From positions 24,790 to 88,789 of the forward strand of contig CAXIWF010000221.1 in the NCBI GenBank assembly GCA_964036045.1: 64,000 nt of DNA, in the 5' to 3' direction. Made by a program: the position numbers and the translations under genes. The notes beneath the pieces were generated by a model. That model searched no databases, had not been told where the DNA came from, and worked only from the letters and a program-made list of their open reading frames with translations. Positions 13,101 through 26,524 of the stretch are shown here, one piece after another; the first letter of the stretch is position 1; each line of letters begins with the position of its first letter. Origin of the DNA: Eutreptiella sp. 'Long Island Sound 2002'. Its lineage: Eukaryota; Euglenozoa; Euglenophyceae; Eutreptiales; Eutreptiaceae.

Positions 13101-13619
13101 AAATTCTTGGAAAATTCTCGGAAAATTCTCGGAAAATTCTCGGAAAATTCTCAGAAAATTCTCGGAAAATTCTCGGAAAATTCTCGGAAAATTCTCGGAA
13201 AATTCTCGGAAAATTCCCGAAAAATTCTCGGAAAATTCTCGGAAAATTCTCGGAAAATTCTCGGAAAATTGACGGAAAATTCTCGGAAAATTCTCGAAAA
13301 ATTCTCCGAAAATTCTCGGAAAATTCTCAGAAAATTCTCGGAAAATTCTCGGAATATTCTCGGAAAATTCTCAGAAAATTCTCGGAAAATTCTCGGAAAA
13401 TTCTCGGAAAATTCTCGGAAAATTATCGGAAAATTCTCGGAAACTTCTCGGAAAATTGTCGGAAAATTCTCGGAAAATTCTCGGAAAATTCTCGGAAAAT
13501 TGACGGAAAATTCTCGGAAAATTCTCGAAAAATTCTCCGAAAATTCTCGGAAAATTCTCAGAAAATTCTCGGAAAATTCTCGGAATATTCTCGGAAAATT
13601 CTCAGAAAATTCTCGGAAA
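10144..13619 (+). repeat. K-family block with 1,738-bp repeat spacing
   Basis: Two successive copies of the long K unit can be aligned marker by marker. The ATG of the ATGACGG variant lies at 10144 and 11882, and CCCCTTAAAA at 10212 and 11950, both 1,738 bp (158 monomers) apart. The following order is the same in both: CCCAG, CCCGG, CTGGG, CTCAG, CTTGG, CTCAG, CTCAG, TTGACGG, CCCAG, CCCGG, TTGACGG, CTCGA/CTCCG, AATATTC, CTCAG, TTATCGG (11003 and 12752). The downstream markers are 1,749 bp apart, one monomer longer. After 12,800 the second copy switches to a CCCAG segment, so the repeat is truncated and mosaic. A short segment containing AATATTC (near 13350 and 13583) is repeated about 233 bp apart. 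Confidence 0.8.
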
Positions 13620-16600
13620 ATTCTCGGAAAATTCTCGGAAAATTCTCGGAAAATTCTCGGAAAATTCTCGGAAAATTCTCGGAAAATTGTCGGAAAATTC
13701 TCGGAAAATTCTCGGAAAATTCTCGGAAAATTCTCGGAAAATTCTCGAAAAATTCTCGGAAAATTCTCGGAAAATTCTCAGAAAATTCTCGGAAATTTCT
13801 CGGAAAATTCTCGGAAAATTCTCGGAAAATTCTCAGGAAATTCTCAGAAAATTCTCGGAAAATTCTCAGGAAATTCTCAGAAAATTCTCGGAAAATTCTC
13901 GGAAAATTCTCGGAAAATTCTCGGAAAATTCTCGGAAAATTCTCGGAAAATTCTCGGAAAATTCTCGGAAAATTCTCAGAAAATTCTCGGAAAATTCTCG
14001 GAAAATTCTCGGAAAATTCTCGGAAAATTCTCGGAAAATTCTCGGAAAATTCTCGGAAAATTCTCGGAAAATTTTCGGAATATTCTCGGAAAATTCTCGG
14101 AAAATTGACGGAAAATTCTCGGAAAATTCTTGGAAAATTCTCGGAAAATTCTCGGAAAATTCTCGGAAAATTCTCGGAAAATTTTCGGAAAATTCTCGGA
14201 AAATTCTCGGAAAATTCTCGGAAAATTCTCGGAAAATTCTCGGAAAATTCTCAGAAAATGCTCGGAAAGTTCTCGGAAAATTCTCGGAAAATTCTCGGAA
14301 AATTCTCGGAAAATTCTCGGAAAATTCTCGGAAAATTCTCGGAAAATTGTCGGAAAATTCTCGGAAAATTCTCGGAAAATTCTCGGAAAATTCTCGGAAA
14401 ATTCTCGAAAAATTCTCGGAAAATTCTCGGAAAATTCTCAGAAATTCTCGGAAATTTCTCGGAAAATTCTCGGGAAATTCTCGGAAAATTCTCAGGAAAT
14501 TCTCAGAAAATTCTCGGAAAATTCTCGGAAAATTCTCGAAAAATTCTCGGAAAATTCTCGGAAAATTCTCGGAAAATTCTCGGAAAATTCTCGGAAAATT
14601 CTCGGAAAATTCTCGGAAAATTCTCGGAAAATTGACGGAAAACTCTCGGAAAATTCTCGGAAAATTCTCGGAAAATTCTCGGAAAATTCTCGGAAAATTC
14701 TCGGAAAATTATCGGAAAATTCTCGGAAACTTCTCGGAAAAATCTCGGAACATTCTCGGAAAATTCTGGGAAAATTCTCAGAAAATTCTCGGAAAATTCT
14801 CGGAAAATTCTCGGAAAATTCTCGGAAAATTCTCGGAAAATTCTCGGAAAATTCTCGGAAAATTCTGGGAAAATTCTCAGAAAATTCTCGGAAAATTCTC
14901 GGAAAATTCTCGGAAAATTCTCGGAAAATTCTCGGAAAATTCTCGGAAAATTCTCGGAAAATTCTCGGAAAATTCTCGGAAAATTCTCGGAAAATTCTTG
15001 GAAAATTCTCGGAAAATTCTCGGAAAATTCTCGGAAAATTCTCAGAAAATTCTCGGAAAATTCTCGGAAAATTCTCAGAAAATTCTCGGAAAATTCTCGG
15101 AAAATTCTCGGAAAATTCTCGGAAAATTCTCGGAAAATTCTCGGAAAATTCTCGGAAAATTGACGGAAAATTCTCGGAAAATTCTCGAAAAATTCTCCGA
15201 AAATTCTCGGAAAATTCTCAGAAAATTCTCGGAAAATTCTCGGAATATTCTCGGAAAATTCTCAGAAAATTCTCGGAAAATTCTCGGAAAATTCTCGGAA
15301 AATTCTCGGAAAATTCTCGGAAAATTCTCGGAAAATTCTTGGAAAATTCTCGGAAAAATGACGGAAAATTCTCGGAAAATTCTCGTAAAATTCTCGGAAA
15401 ATTCTCGGAAAATTCTCGGAAAATTCCCCTTAAAATTCTCGGAAAATTCCCAGAAAATTCTCGGAAAATTCTCGGAAAATTCTCGGAAAATTCTCGGAAA
15501 ATTCTCGGAAAATTCTCGGAAAATTCCCGGAAAATTCTCGGAAAATTCTCGGAAAATTCTCGGAAAATTCTCGGAAAATTCTCGGAAAATTCTCGGAAAA
15601 TTCTCGGAAAATTCTGGGAAAATTCTCAGAAAATTCTCGGAAAATTCTCGGAAAATTCTCGGAAAATTCTCAGAAAATTCTCGGAAAATTCTCGGAAAAT
15701 TCTCGGAAAATTCTCGGAAAATTCTCGGAAAATTCCCGAAAAATTCTCGGAAAATTCTCGGAAAATTCTCGGAAAATTCTCGGAAAATTGACGGAAAATT
15801 CTCGGAAAATTCTCGAAAAATTCTCCGAAAATTCTCGGAAAATTGTCAGAAAATTCTCGGAAAATTCTCGGAATATTCTCGGAAAATTCTCAGAAAATTC
15901 TCGGAAAATTCTCGGAAAATTCTCGGAAAATTCTCGGAAAATTATCGGAAAATTCTCGGAAACTTCTCGGAAAAATCTCGGAAAATTCTCGGAAAATTCT
16001 GGGAAAATTCTCAGAAAATTCTCGGAAAATTCTCGGAAAATTCTCGGAAAATTCTCGGAAAATTCTCGGAAAATTCTCGGAAAATTCTCGGAAAATTCTT
16101 GGAAAATTCTCGGAAAATTCTCGGAAAATTCTCGGAAAATTCTCGGAAAATTCCCGGAAAATTCTCGGAAAATTCTCAGAAAATTCTCGGAAAATTCTCG
16201 GAAAATTCTCGGAAAATTCTCGGAAAATTCTCGGAAAATTCTCGGAAAATTCTCGGAAAATTCTTGGAAAATTCTCGGAAAATTCTCGGAAAATTCTCGG
16301 AAAATTCTCGGAAAATTCCCGGAAAATTCTCGGAAAATTCTCAGAAAATTCTCGGAAAATTCTCGGAAAATTCTCGGAAAATTCTCGGAAAATTCTCGGA
16401 AAATTCTCGGAAAATTCTCGGAAAATTGTCGGAAAATTCTCGGAAAATTCTCGGAAAATTCTCGGAAAATTCTCGGAAAATTCTCGAAAAATTCTCGGAA
16501 AATTCTCGGAAAATTCTCAGAAAATTCTCGGAAATTTCTCGGAAAATTCTCGGAAAATTCTCGGAAAATTCTCAGGAAATTCTCAGAAAATTCTCGGAAA

Positions 16601-19600
16601 ATTCTCGGAAAATTCTCGGAAAATTCTCGGAAAATTCTCGGAAAATTCTCGGAAAATTCTCGGAAAATTCTCGGAAAATTCTCAGAAAATTCTCGGAAAA
16701 TTCTCGGAAAATTCTCGGAAAATTCTCGGAAAATTCTCGGAAAATTCTCGGAAAATTCTCGGAAAATTCTCGGAAAATTTTCGGAATATTCTCGGAAAAT
16801 TCTCGGAAAATTGACGGAAAATTCTCGGAAAATTCTTGGAAAATTCTCGGAAAATTCTCGGAAAATTCTCGGAAAATTCTCGGAAAATTTTCGGAAAATT
16901 CTCGGAAAATTCTCGGAAAATTCTCGGAAAATTCTCGGAAAATTCTCGGAAAATTCTCAGAAAATGCTCGGAAAGTTCTCGGAAAATTCTCGGAAAATTC
17001 TCGGAAAATTCTCGGAAAATTCCCGGAAAATTCTCGGAAAATTCTCGGAAAATTCTCGGAAAATTCTCGGAAAATTCTCGGAAAATTCTCGGAAAATTCT
17101 CGGAAAATTCTGGGAAAATTCTCAGAAAATTCTCGGAAAATTCTCGGAAAATTCTCGGAAAATTCTCAGAAAATTCTCGGAAAATTCTCGGAAAATTCTC
17201 GGAAAATTCTCGGAAAATTCTCGGAAAATTCTCGGAAAATTCTTGGAAAATTCTCGGAAAATTCTCGGAAAATTCTCGGAAAATTCTCAGAAAATTCTCG
17301 GAAAATTCTCGGAAAATTCTCAGAAAATTCTCGGAAAATTCTCGGAACATTCTCGGAAAATTCTCGGAAAATTCTCGGAAAATTCTCGGAAAATTCTCGG
17401 AAAATTGACGGAAAATTCTCGGAAAATTCTCGGAAAATTCTCGGAAAATTCTCGGAAAATTCTCGGAAAATTCCCAGAAAATTCTCGGAAAATTCTCGGA
17501 AAATTCTCGGAAAATTCCCGGAAAATTCTCGGAAAATTCTCGGAAAATTCTCGGAAAATTCTCGGAAAATTGACGGAAAATTCTCGGAAAATTCTCGAAA
17601 AATTCTCCGAAAATTCTCGGAAAATTCTCAGAAAATTCTCGGAAAATTCTCGGAATATTCTCGGAAAATTCTCAGAAAATTCTCGGAAAATTCTCGGAAA
17701 ATTCTCGGAAAATTCTCGGAAAATTATCGGAAAATTCTCGGAAACTTCTCGGAAAAATCTCGGAAAATTCTCGGAAAATTCTGGGAAAATTCTCAGAAAA
17801 TTCTCGGAAAATTCTCGGAAAATTCTCGGAAAATTCTCGGAAAATTCTCGGAAAATTCTCGGAAAATTCTCGGAAAATTCTTGGAAAATTCTCGGAAAAT
17901 TCTCGGAAAATTCTCGGAAAATTCTCGGAAAATTCCCGGAAAATTCTCGGAAAATTCTCAGAAAATTCTCGGAAAATTCTCGGAAAATTCTCGGAAAATT
18001 CTCGGAAAATTCTCGGAAAATTCTCGGAAAATTCTCGGAAAATTGTCGGAAAATTCTCGTAAAATTCTCGGAAAATTCTCGGAAAATTCTCGGAAAATTC
18101 TCGAAAAATTCTCGGAAAATTCTCGGAAAATTCTCAGAAAATTCTCGGAAATTTCTCGGAAAATTCTCGGAAAATTCTCGGAAAATTCTCAGGAAATTCT
18201 CAGAAAATTCTCGGAAAATTCTCAGGAAATTCTCAGAAAATTCTCGGAAAATTCTCGGAAAATTCTCGGAAAATTCTCGGAAAATTCTCGGAAAATTCTC
18301 GGAAAATTCTCGGAAAATTCTCGGAAAATTCTCAGAAAATTCTCGGAAAATTCTCGGAAAATTCTCGGAAAATTCTCGGAAAATTCTCGGAAAATTCTCG
18401 GAAAATTCTCGGAAAATTCTCGGAAAATTTTCGGAATATTCTCGGAAAATTCTCGGAAAATTGACGGAAAATTCTCGGAAAATTCTTGGAAAATTCTCGG
18501 AAAATTCTCGGAAAATTCTCGGAAAATTCTCGGAAAATTTTCGGAAAATTCTCGGAAAATTCTCGGAAAATTCTCGGAAAATTCTCGGAAAATTCTCGGA
18601 AAATTCTCAGAAAATGCTCGGAAAGTTCTCGGAAAATTCTCGGAAAATTCTCGGAAAATTCTCGGAAAATTCTCGGAAAATTCTCGGAAAATTCTCGGAA
18701 AATTGTCGGAAAATTCTCGGAATATTCTCGGAAAATTCTCGGAAAATTCTCGGAAAATTCTGGAAAAATTCTCGGAAAATTCTCGGAAAATTCTCAGAAA
18801 TTCTCGGAAATTTCTCGGAAAATTCTCGGAAAATTCTCGGAAAATTCTCAGGAAATTCTCAGAAAATTCTCGGAAAATTCTCGGAAAATTCTCGAAAAAT
18901 TCTCGGAAAATTCTCGGAAAATTCTCGGAAAATTCTCGGAAAATTCTCGGAAAATTCTCGGAAAATTCTCGGAAAATTCTCGGAAAATTGACGGAAAACT
19001 CTCGGAAAATTCTCGGAAAATTCTCGGAAAATTCTCGGAAAATTCTCGGAAAATTCTCGGAAAATTATCGGAAAATTCTCGGAAACTTCTCGGAAAAATC
19101 TCGGAACATTCTCGGAAAATTCTGGGAAAATTCTCAGAAAATTCTCGGAAAATTCTCGGAAAATTCTCGGAAAATTCTCGGAAAATTCTCGGAAAATTCT
19201 CGGAAAATTCTCGGAAAATTCTCGGAAAATTCTTGGAAAATTCTCGGAAAAATGACGGAAAATTCTCGGAAAATTCTCGTAAAATTCTCGGAAAATTCTC
19301 GGAAAATTCTCGGAAAATTCCCCTTAAAATTCTCGGAAAATTCCCAGAAAATTCTCGGAAAATTCTCGGAAAATTCTCGGAAAATTCTCGGAAAATTCTC
19401 GGAAAATTCTCGGAAAATTCCCGGAAAATTCTCGGAAAATTCTCGGAAAATTCTCGAAAAATTCTCGGAAAATTCTCGGAAAATTCTCGGAAAATTCTCG
19501 GAAAATTCTGGGAAAATTCTCAGAAAATTCTCGGAAAATTCTCGGAAAATTCTCGGAAAATTCTCAGAAAATTCTCGGAAAATTCTCGGAAAATTCTCGG

Positions 19601-22600
19601 AAAATTCTCGGAAAATTCTCGGAAAATTCTCGGAAAATTCTTGGAAAATTCTCGGAAAATTCTCGGAAAATTCTCGGAAAATTCTCAGAAAATTCTCGGA
19701 AAATTCTCGGAAAATTCTCAGAAAATTCTCGGAAAATTCTCGGAAAATTCTCGGAAAATTCTCGGAAAATTCTCGGAAAATTCTCGGAAAATTGACGGAA
19801 AATTCTCGGAAAATTCTCGAAAAATTCTCCGAAAATTCTCGGAAAATTCTCAGAAAATTCTCGGAAAATTCTCGGAATATTCTCGGAAAATTCTCAGAAA
19901 ATTCTCGGAAAATTCTCGGAAAATTCTCGGAAAATTCTCGGAAAATTCTCGGAAAATTCTCGGAAAATTCTCGGAAAATTCTCGGAAAATTCTCGGAAAA
20001 TTCTCGGAAAATTCTCGGAAAATTCTTGGAAAATTCTCGGAAAATTCTCGGAAAATTCTCGGAAAATTCTCGGAAAATTCTCGGAAAATTCTTGGAAAAT
20101 TCTCGGAAAATTCTCGGAAAATTCTCGGAAAATTCTCGGAAAATTCCCGGAAAATTCTCGGAAAATTCTCAGAAAATTCTCGGAAAATTCTCGGAAAATT
20201 CTCGGAAAATTGACGGAAAATTCTCGGAAAATTCTCGAAAAATTCTCCGAAAATTCTCGGAAAATTCTCAGAAAATTCTCGGAAAATTCTCGGAATATTC
20301 TCGGAAAATTCTCGGAAAATTCTCGGAAAATTCTCGGAAAATTATCGGAAAATTCTCGGAAACTTCTCGGAAAAATCTCGGAAAATTCTCGGAAAATTCT
20401 GGGAAAATTCTCAGAAAATTCTCGGAAAATTCTCGGAAAATTCTCGGAAAATTCTCGGAAAATTCTCGGAAAATTCTCGGAAAATTCTCGGAAAATTCTT
20501 GGAAAATTCTCGGAAAATTCTCGGAAAATTCTCGGAAAATTCTCGGAAAATTCCCGGAAAATTCTCGGAAAATTCTCAGAAAATTCTCGGAAAATTCTCG
20601 GAAAATTCTCGGAAAATTCTCGGAAAATTCTCGGAAAATTCTCGGAAAATTCTCGGAAAATTGTCGGAAAATTCTCGGAAAATTCTCGGAAAATTCTCGG
20701 AAAATTCTCGGAAAATTCTCGAAAAATTCTCGGAAAATTCTCGGAAAATTCTCAGAAAATTCTCGGAAATTTCTCGGAAAATTCTCGGAAAATTCTCGGA
20801 AAATTCTCAGGAAATTCTCAGAAAATTCTCGGAAAATTCTCAGGAAATTCTCAGAAAATTCTCGGAAAATTCTCGGAAAATTCTCGGAAAATTCTCGGAA
20901 AATTCTCGGAAAATTCTCGGAAAATTCTCGGAAAATTCTCGGAAAATTCTCAGAAAATTCTCGGAAAATTCTCGGAAAATTCTCGGAAAATTCTCGGAAA
21001 ATTCTCGGAAAATTCTCGGAAAATTCTCGGAAAATTCTCGGAAAATTTTCGGAATATTCTCGGAAAATTCTCGGAAAATTGACGGAAAATTCTCGGAAAA
21101 TTCTTGGAAAATTCTCGGAAAATTCTCGGAAAATTCTCGGAAAATTCTCGGAAAATTTTCGGAAAATTCTCGGAAAATTCTCGGAAAATTCTCGGAAAAT
21201 TCTCGGAAAATTCTCGGAAAATTCTCAGAAAATGCTCGGAAAGTTCTCGGAAAATTCTCGGAAAATTCTCGGAAAATTCTCGGAAAATTCTCGGAAAATT
21301 CTCGGAAAATTGTCGGAAAATTCTCGGAAAATTCTCGGAAAATTCTCGGAAAATTCTCGAAAAATTCTCGGAAAATTCTCGCAAAATTCTCAGAAATTCT
21401 CGGAAATTTCTCGGAAAATTCTCGGAAAATTCTCGGAAAATTCTCAGGAAATTCTCAGAAAATTCTCGGAAAATTCTCGGAAAATTCTCGAAAAATTCTC
21501 GGAAAATTCTCGGAAAATTCTCGGAAAATTCTCGGAAAATTCTCGGAAAATTCTCGGAAAATTCTCGGAAAATTCTCGGAAAATTGACGGAAAACTCTCG
21601 GAAAATTCTCGGAAAATTCTCGGAAAATTCTCGGAAAATTCTCGGAAAATTCTCGGAAAATTATCGGAAAATTCTCGGAAACTTCTCGGAAAAATCTCGG
21701 AACATTCTCGGAAAATTCTGGGAAAATTCTCAGAAAATTCTCGGAAAATTCTCGGAAAATTCTCGGAAAATTCTCGGAAAATTCTCGGAAAATTCTCGGA
21801 AAATTCTCGGAAAATTCTCGGAAAATTCTTGGAAAATTCTCGGAAAAATGACGGAAAATTCTCGGAAAATTCTCGTAAAATTCTCGGAAAATTCTCGGAA
21901 AATTCTCGGAAAATTCCCCTTAAAATTCTCGGAAAATTCCCAGAAAATTCTCGGAAAATTCTCGGAAAATTCTCGGAAAATTCTCGGAAAATTCTCGGAA
22001 AATTCTCGGAAAATTCCCGGAAAATTCTCGGAAAATTCTCGGAAAATTCTCGAAAAATTCTCGGAAAATTCTCGGAAAATTCTCGGAAAATTCTCGGAAA
22101 ATTCTGGGAAAATTCTCAGAAAATTCTCGGAAAATTCTCGGAAAATTCTCGGAAAATTCTCAGAAAATTCTCGGAAAATTCTCGGAAAATTCTCGGAAAA
22201 TTCTCGGAAAATTCTCGGAAAATTCTCGGAAAATTCTTGGAAAATTCTCGGAAAATTCTCGGAAAATTCTCGGAAAATTCTCAGAAAATTCTCGGAAAAT
22301 TCTCGGAAAATTCTCAGAAAATTCTCGGAAAATTCTCGGAAAATTCTCGGAAAATTCTCGGAAAATTCTCGGAAAATTCTCGGAAAATTCTCGGAAAATT
22401 GACGGAAAATTCTCGGAAAATTCTCGAAAAATTCTCCGAAAATTCTCGGAAAATTCTCAGAAAATTCTCGGAAAATTCTCGGAATATTCTCGGAAAATTC
22501 TCAGAAAATTCTCGGAAAATTCTCGGAAAATTCTCGGAAAATTCTCGGAAAATTCTCGGAAAATTCTCGGAAAATTCTTGGAAAATTCTCGGAAAAATGA

Positions 22601-25600
22601 CGGAAAATTCTCGGAAAATTCTCGTAAAATTCTCGGAAAATTCTCGGAAAATTCTCGGAAAATTCCCCTTAAAATTCTCGGAAAATTCCCAGAAAATTCT
22701 CGGAAAATTCTCGGAAAATTCTCGGAAAATTCTCGGAAAATTCTCGGAAAATTCTCGGAAAATTCCCGGAAAATTCTCGGAAAATTCTCGGAAAATTCTC
22801 GGAAAATTCTCGGAAAATTCTCGGAAAATTCTCGGAAAATTCTCGGAAAATTCTGGGAAAATTCTCAGAAAATTCTCGGAAAATTCTCGGAAAATTCTCG
22901 GAAAATTCTCAGAAAATTCTCGGAAAATTCTCGGAAAATTCTCGGAAAATTCTCGGAAAATTCTCGGAAAATTCTCGGAAAATTCTTGGAAAATTCTCGG
23001 AAAATTCTCGGAAAATTCTCGGAAAATTCTCAGAAAATTCTCGGAAAATTCTCGGAAAATTCTCGGAAAATTCTCGGAAAATTCTCGGAAAATTCCCGAA
23101 AAATTCTCGGAAAATTCTCGGAAAATTCTCGGAAAATTCCCGAAAAATTCTCGGAAAATTGACGGAAAATTCTCGGAAAATTCTCGAAAAATTCTCCGAA
23201 AATTCTCGGAAAATTCTCAGAAAATTCTCGGAAAATTCTCGGAATATTCTCGGAAAATTCTCAGAAAATTCTCGGAAAATTCTCGGAAAATTCTCGGAAA
23301 ATTCTCGGAAAATTATCGGAAAATTCTCGGAAACTTCTCGGAAAAATCTCGGAAAATTCTCGGAAAATTCTGGGAAAATTCTCAGAAAATTCTCGGAAAA
23401 TTCTCGGAAAATTCTCGGAAAATTCTCGGAAAATTCTCGGAAAATTCTCGGAAAATTCTCGGAAAATTCTTGGAAAATTCTCGGAAAATTCTCGGAAAAT
23501 TCTCGGAAAATTCTCGGAAAATTCCCGGAAAATTCTCGGAAAATTCTCAGAAAATTCTCGGAAAATTCTCGGAAAATTCTCGGAAAATTCTCGGAAAATT
23601 CTCGGAAAATTCTCGGAAAATTCTCGGAAAATTCTTGGAAAATTCTCGGAAAATTCTCGGAAAATTCTCGGAAAATTCTCGGAAAATTCCCGGAAAATTC
23701 TCGGAAAATTCTCAGAAAATTCTCGGAAAATTCTCGGAAAATTCTCGGAAAATTCTCGGAAAATTCTCGGAAAATTCTCGGAAAATTCTCGGAAAATTGT
23801 CGGAAAATTCTCGGAAAATTCTCGGAAAATTCTCGGAAAATTCTCGGAAAATTCTCGAAAAATTCTCGGAAAATTCTCGGAAAATTCTCAGAAAATTCTC
23901 GGAAATTTCTCGGAAAATTCTCGGAAAATTCTCGGAAAATTCTCAGGAAATTCTCAGAAAATTCTCGGAAAATTCTCGGAAAATTCTCGGAAAATTCTCG
24001 GAAAATTCTCGGAAAATTCTCGGAAAATTCTCGGAAAATTCTCGGAAAATTCTCGGAAAATTCTCAGAAAATTCTCGGAAAATTCTCGGAAAATTCTCGG
24101 AAAATTCTCGGAAAATTCTCGGAAAATTCTCGGAAAATTCTCGGAAAATTCTCGGAAAATTTTCGGAATATTCTCGGAAAATTCTCGGAAAATTGACGGA
24201 AAATTCTCGGAAAATTCTTGGAAAATTCTCGGAAAATTCTCGGAAAATTCTCGGAAAATTCTCGGAAAATTTTCGGAAAATTCTCGGAAAATTCTCGGAA
24301 AATTCTCGGAAAATTCTCGGAAAATTCTCGGAAAATTCTCAGAAAATGCTCGGAAAGTTCTCGGAAAATTCTCGGAAAATTCTCGGAAAATTCTCGGAAA
24401 ATTCTCGGAAAATTCTCGGAAAATTCTCGGAAAATTGTCGGAAAATTCTCGGAAAATTCTCGGAAAATTCTCGGAAAATTCTCGGAAAATTCTCGAAAAA
24501 TTCTCGGAAAATTCTCGGAAAATTCTCAGAAATTCTCGGAAATTTCTCGGAAAATTCTCGGAAAATTCTCGGAAAATTCTCAGGAAATTCTCCGAAAATT
24601 CTCGGAAAATTCTCGGAAAATTCTCGAAAAATTCTCGGAAAATTCTCGGAAAATTCTCGGAAAATTCTCGGAAAATTCTCGGAAAATTCTCGGAAAATTC
24701 TCGGAAAATTGACGGAAAACTCTCGGAAAATTCTCGGAAAATTCTCGGAAAATTCTCGGAAAATTCTCGGAAAATTCTCGGAAAATTATCGGAAAATTCT
24801 CGGAAACTTCTCGGAAAAATCTCGGAACATTCTCGGAAAATTCTGGGAAAATTCTCAGAAAATTCTCGGAAAATTCTCGGAAAATTCTCGGAAAATTCTC
24901 GGAAAATTCTCGGAAAATTCTCGGAAAATTCTCGGAAAATTCTCGGAAACTTCTTGGAAAATTCTCGGAAAAATGACGGAAAATTCTCGGAAAATTCTCG
25001 TAAAATTCTCGGAAAATTCTCGGAAAATTCTCGGAAAATTCCCCTTAAAATTCTCGGAAAATTCCCAGAAAATTCTCGGAAAATTCTCGGAAAATTCTCG
25101 GAAAATTCTCGGAAAATTCTCGGAAAATTCTCGGAAAATTCCCGGAAAATTCTCGGAAAATTCTCGGAAAATTCTCGGAAAATTCTCGGAAACTTCTCGG
25201 AAAATTCTCGGAAAATTCTCCGAAAATTCTGGGAAAATTCTCAGAAAATTCTCGCAAAATTCTCGGAAAATTCTCGGAAAATTCTCAGAAAATTCTCGGA
25301 AAATTCTCGGAAAATTCTCGGAAAATTCTCGGAAAATTCTCGGAAAATTCTCGGAAAATTCTTGGAAAATTCTCGGAAAATTCTCGGAAAATTCTCGGAA
25401 AATTCTCAGAAAATTCTCGGAAAATTCTCGGAAAATTCTCAGAAAATTCTCGGAAAATTCTCGGAAAATTCTCGGAAAATTCTCGGAAAATTCTCGGAAA
25501 ATTCTCGGAAAATTCTCGGAAAATTGACGGAAAATTCTCGGAAAATTCTCGGAAAATTCTCGGAAAATTCTCGGAAAATTCTCGGAAAATTCCCAGAAAA

Positions 25601-26524
25601 TTCTCGGAAAATTCTCGGAAAATTCTCGGAAAATTCCCGGAAAATTCTCGGAAAATTCTCGGAAAATTCTCGGAAAATTCTCGGAAAATTGACGGAAAAT
25701 TCTCGGAAAATTCTCGAAAAATTCTCCGAAAATTCTCGGAAAATTCTCAGAAAATTCTCGGAAAATTCTCGGAATATTCTCGGAAAATTCTCAGAAAATT
25801 CTCGGAAAATTCTCGGAAAATTCTCGGAAAATTCTCGGAAAATTATCGGAAAATTCTCGGAAACTTCTCGGAAAAATCTCGGAAAATTCTCGGAAAATTC
25901 TGGGAAAATTCTCAGAAAATTCTCGGAAAATTCTCGGAAAATTCTCGGAAAATTCTCGGAAAATTCTCGGAAAATTCTCGGAAAATTCTCGGAAAATTCT
26001 TGGAAAATTCTCGGAAAATTCTCGGAAAATTCTCGGAAAATTCTCGGAAAATTCCCGGAAAATTCTCGGAAAATTCTCAGAAAATTCTCGGAAAATTCTC
26101 GGAAAATTCTCGGAAAATTCTCGGAAAATTCTCGGAAAATTCTCGGAAAATTCTCGGAAAATTCTCGGAAAATTCTCGGAAAATTCTCGGAAAATTCTCG
26201 GAAAATTCTCGGAAAATTCTCGAAAAATTCTCGGAAAATTCTCGGAAAATTCTCAGAAAATTCTCGGAAATTTCTCGGAAAATTCTCGGAAAATTCTCGG
26301 AAAATTCTCAGGAAATTCTCAGAAAATTCTCGGAAAATTCTCGGAAAATTCTCGGAAAATTCTCGGAAAATTCTCGGAAAATTCTCGGAAAATTCTCGGA
26401 AAATTCTCGGAAAATTCTCGGAAAATTCTCAGAAAATTCTCGGAAAATTCTCGGAAAATTCTCGGAAAATTCTCGGAGAATTCTCGGAAAATTCTCGGAA
26501 AATTCTCGGAAAATTCTCGGAAAA
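13620..26524 (+). repeat. K-family mosaic carrying 183-type M2 markers
   Basis: The K unit is interleaved with M2 segments. TTTTCGGAATATT lies at 14072, 16778, 18428, 21046 and 24160 (a sixth copy begins the next block at 26525). Each is followed exactly 183 bp later by the AAAATGCTCGGAAAG type variant (at 14255, 16961, 18611, 21229 and 24343). K junctions at 14632, 18988, 21584 and 24709 all have TTATCGG 77 bp downstream. Spacings are in register: 16778-18428 is 1,650 bp (150 monomers), 18428-21046 is 2,618 (238), 14632-18988 is 4,356 (396) and 18988-21584 is 2,596 (236). Length variants are very rare, which is why one forward frame stays open for almost 12 kb here. Confidence 0.8.
18753..18765 (+). 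other. Heat-shock-element-like triplet GAAnnTTCnnGAA
   Basis: A CTCGG-to-CTGGA change brings the usual 3-base TTC/GAA spacer down to 2, giving GAAAATTCTGGAA. This matches the three-unit nGAAn heat shock element pattern, which the consensus monomer lacks. A second copy lies at 51177-51189. A match by chance in a low-complexity array is the simplest reading; no function is claimed. Confidence 0.2.

Noticed and set aside
13687-25527. A 3,946-codon open forward frame, and dozens of other long frames on both strands
   Set aside because: The consensus monomer has no stop on either strand and every frame reads the same peptide, so long frames are automatic. Most starts are TTG inside variant monomers, ends fall at GAC variants, and neighbouring frames overlap with the same peptide. 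There is no non-repeat N- or C-terminus, codon bias or conserved domain.
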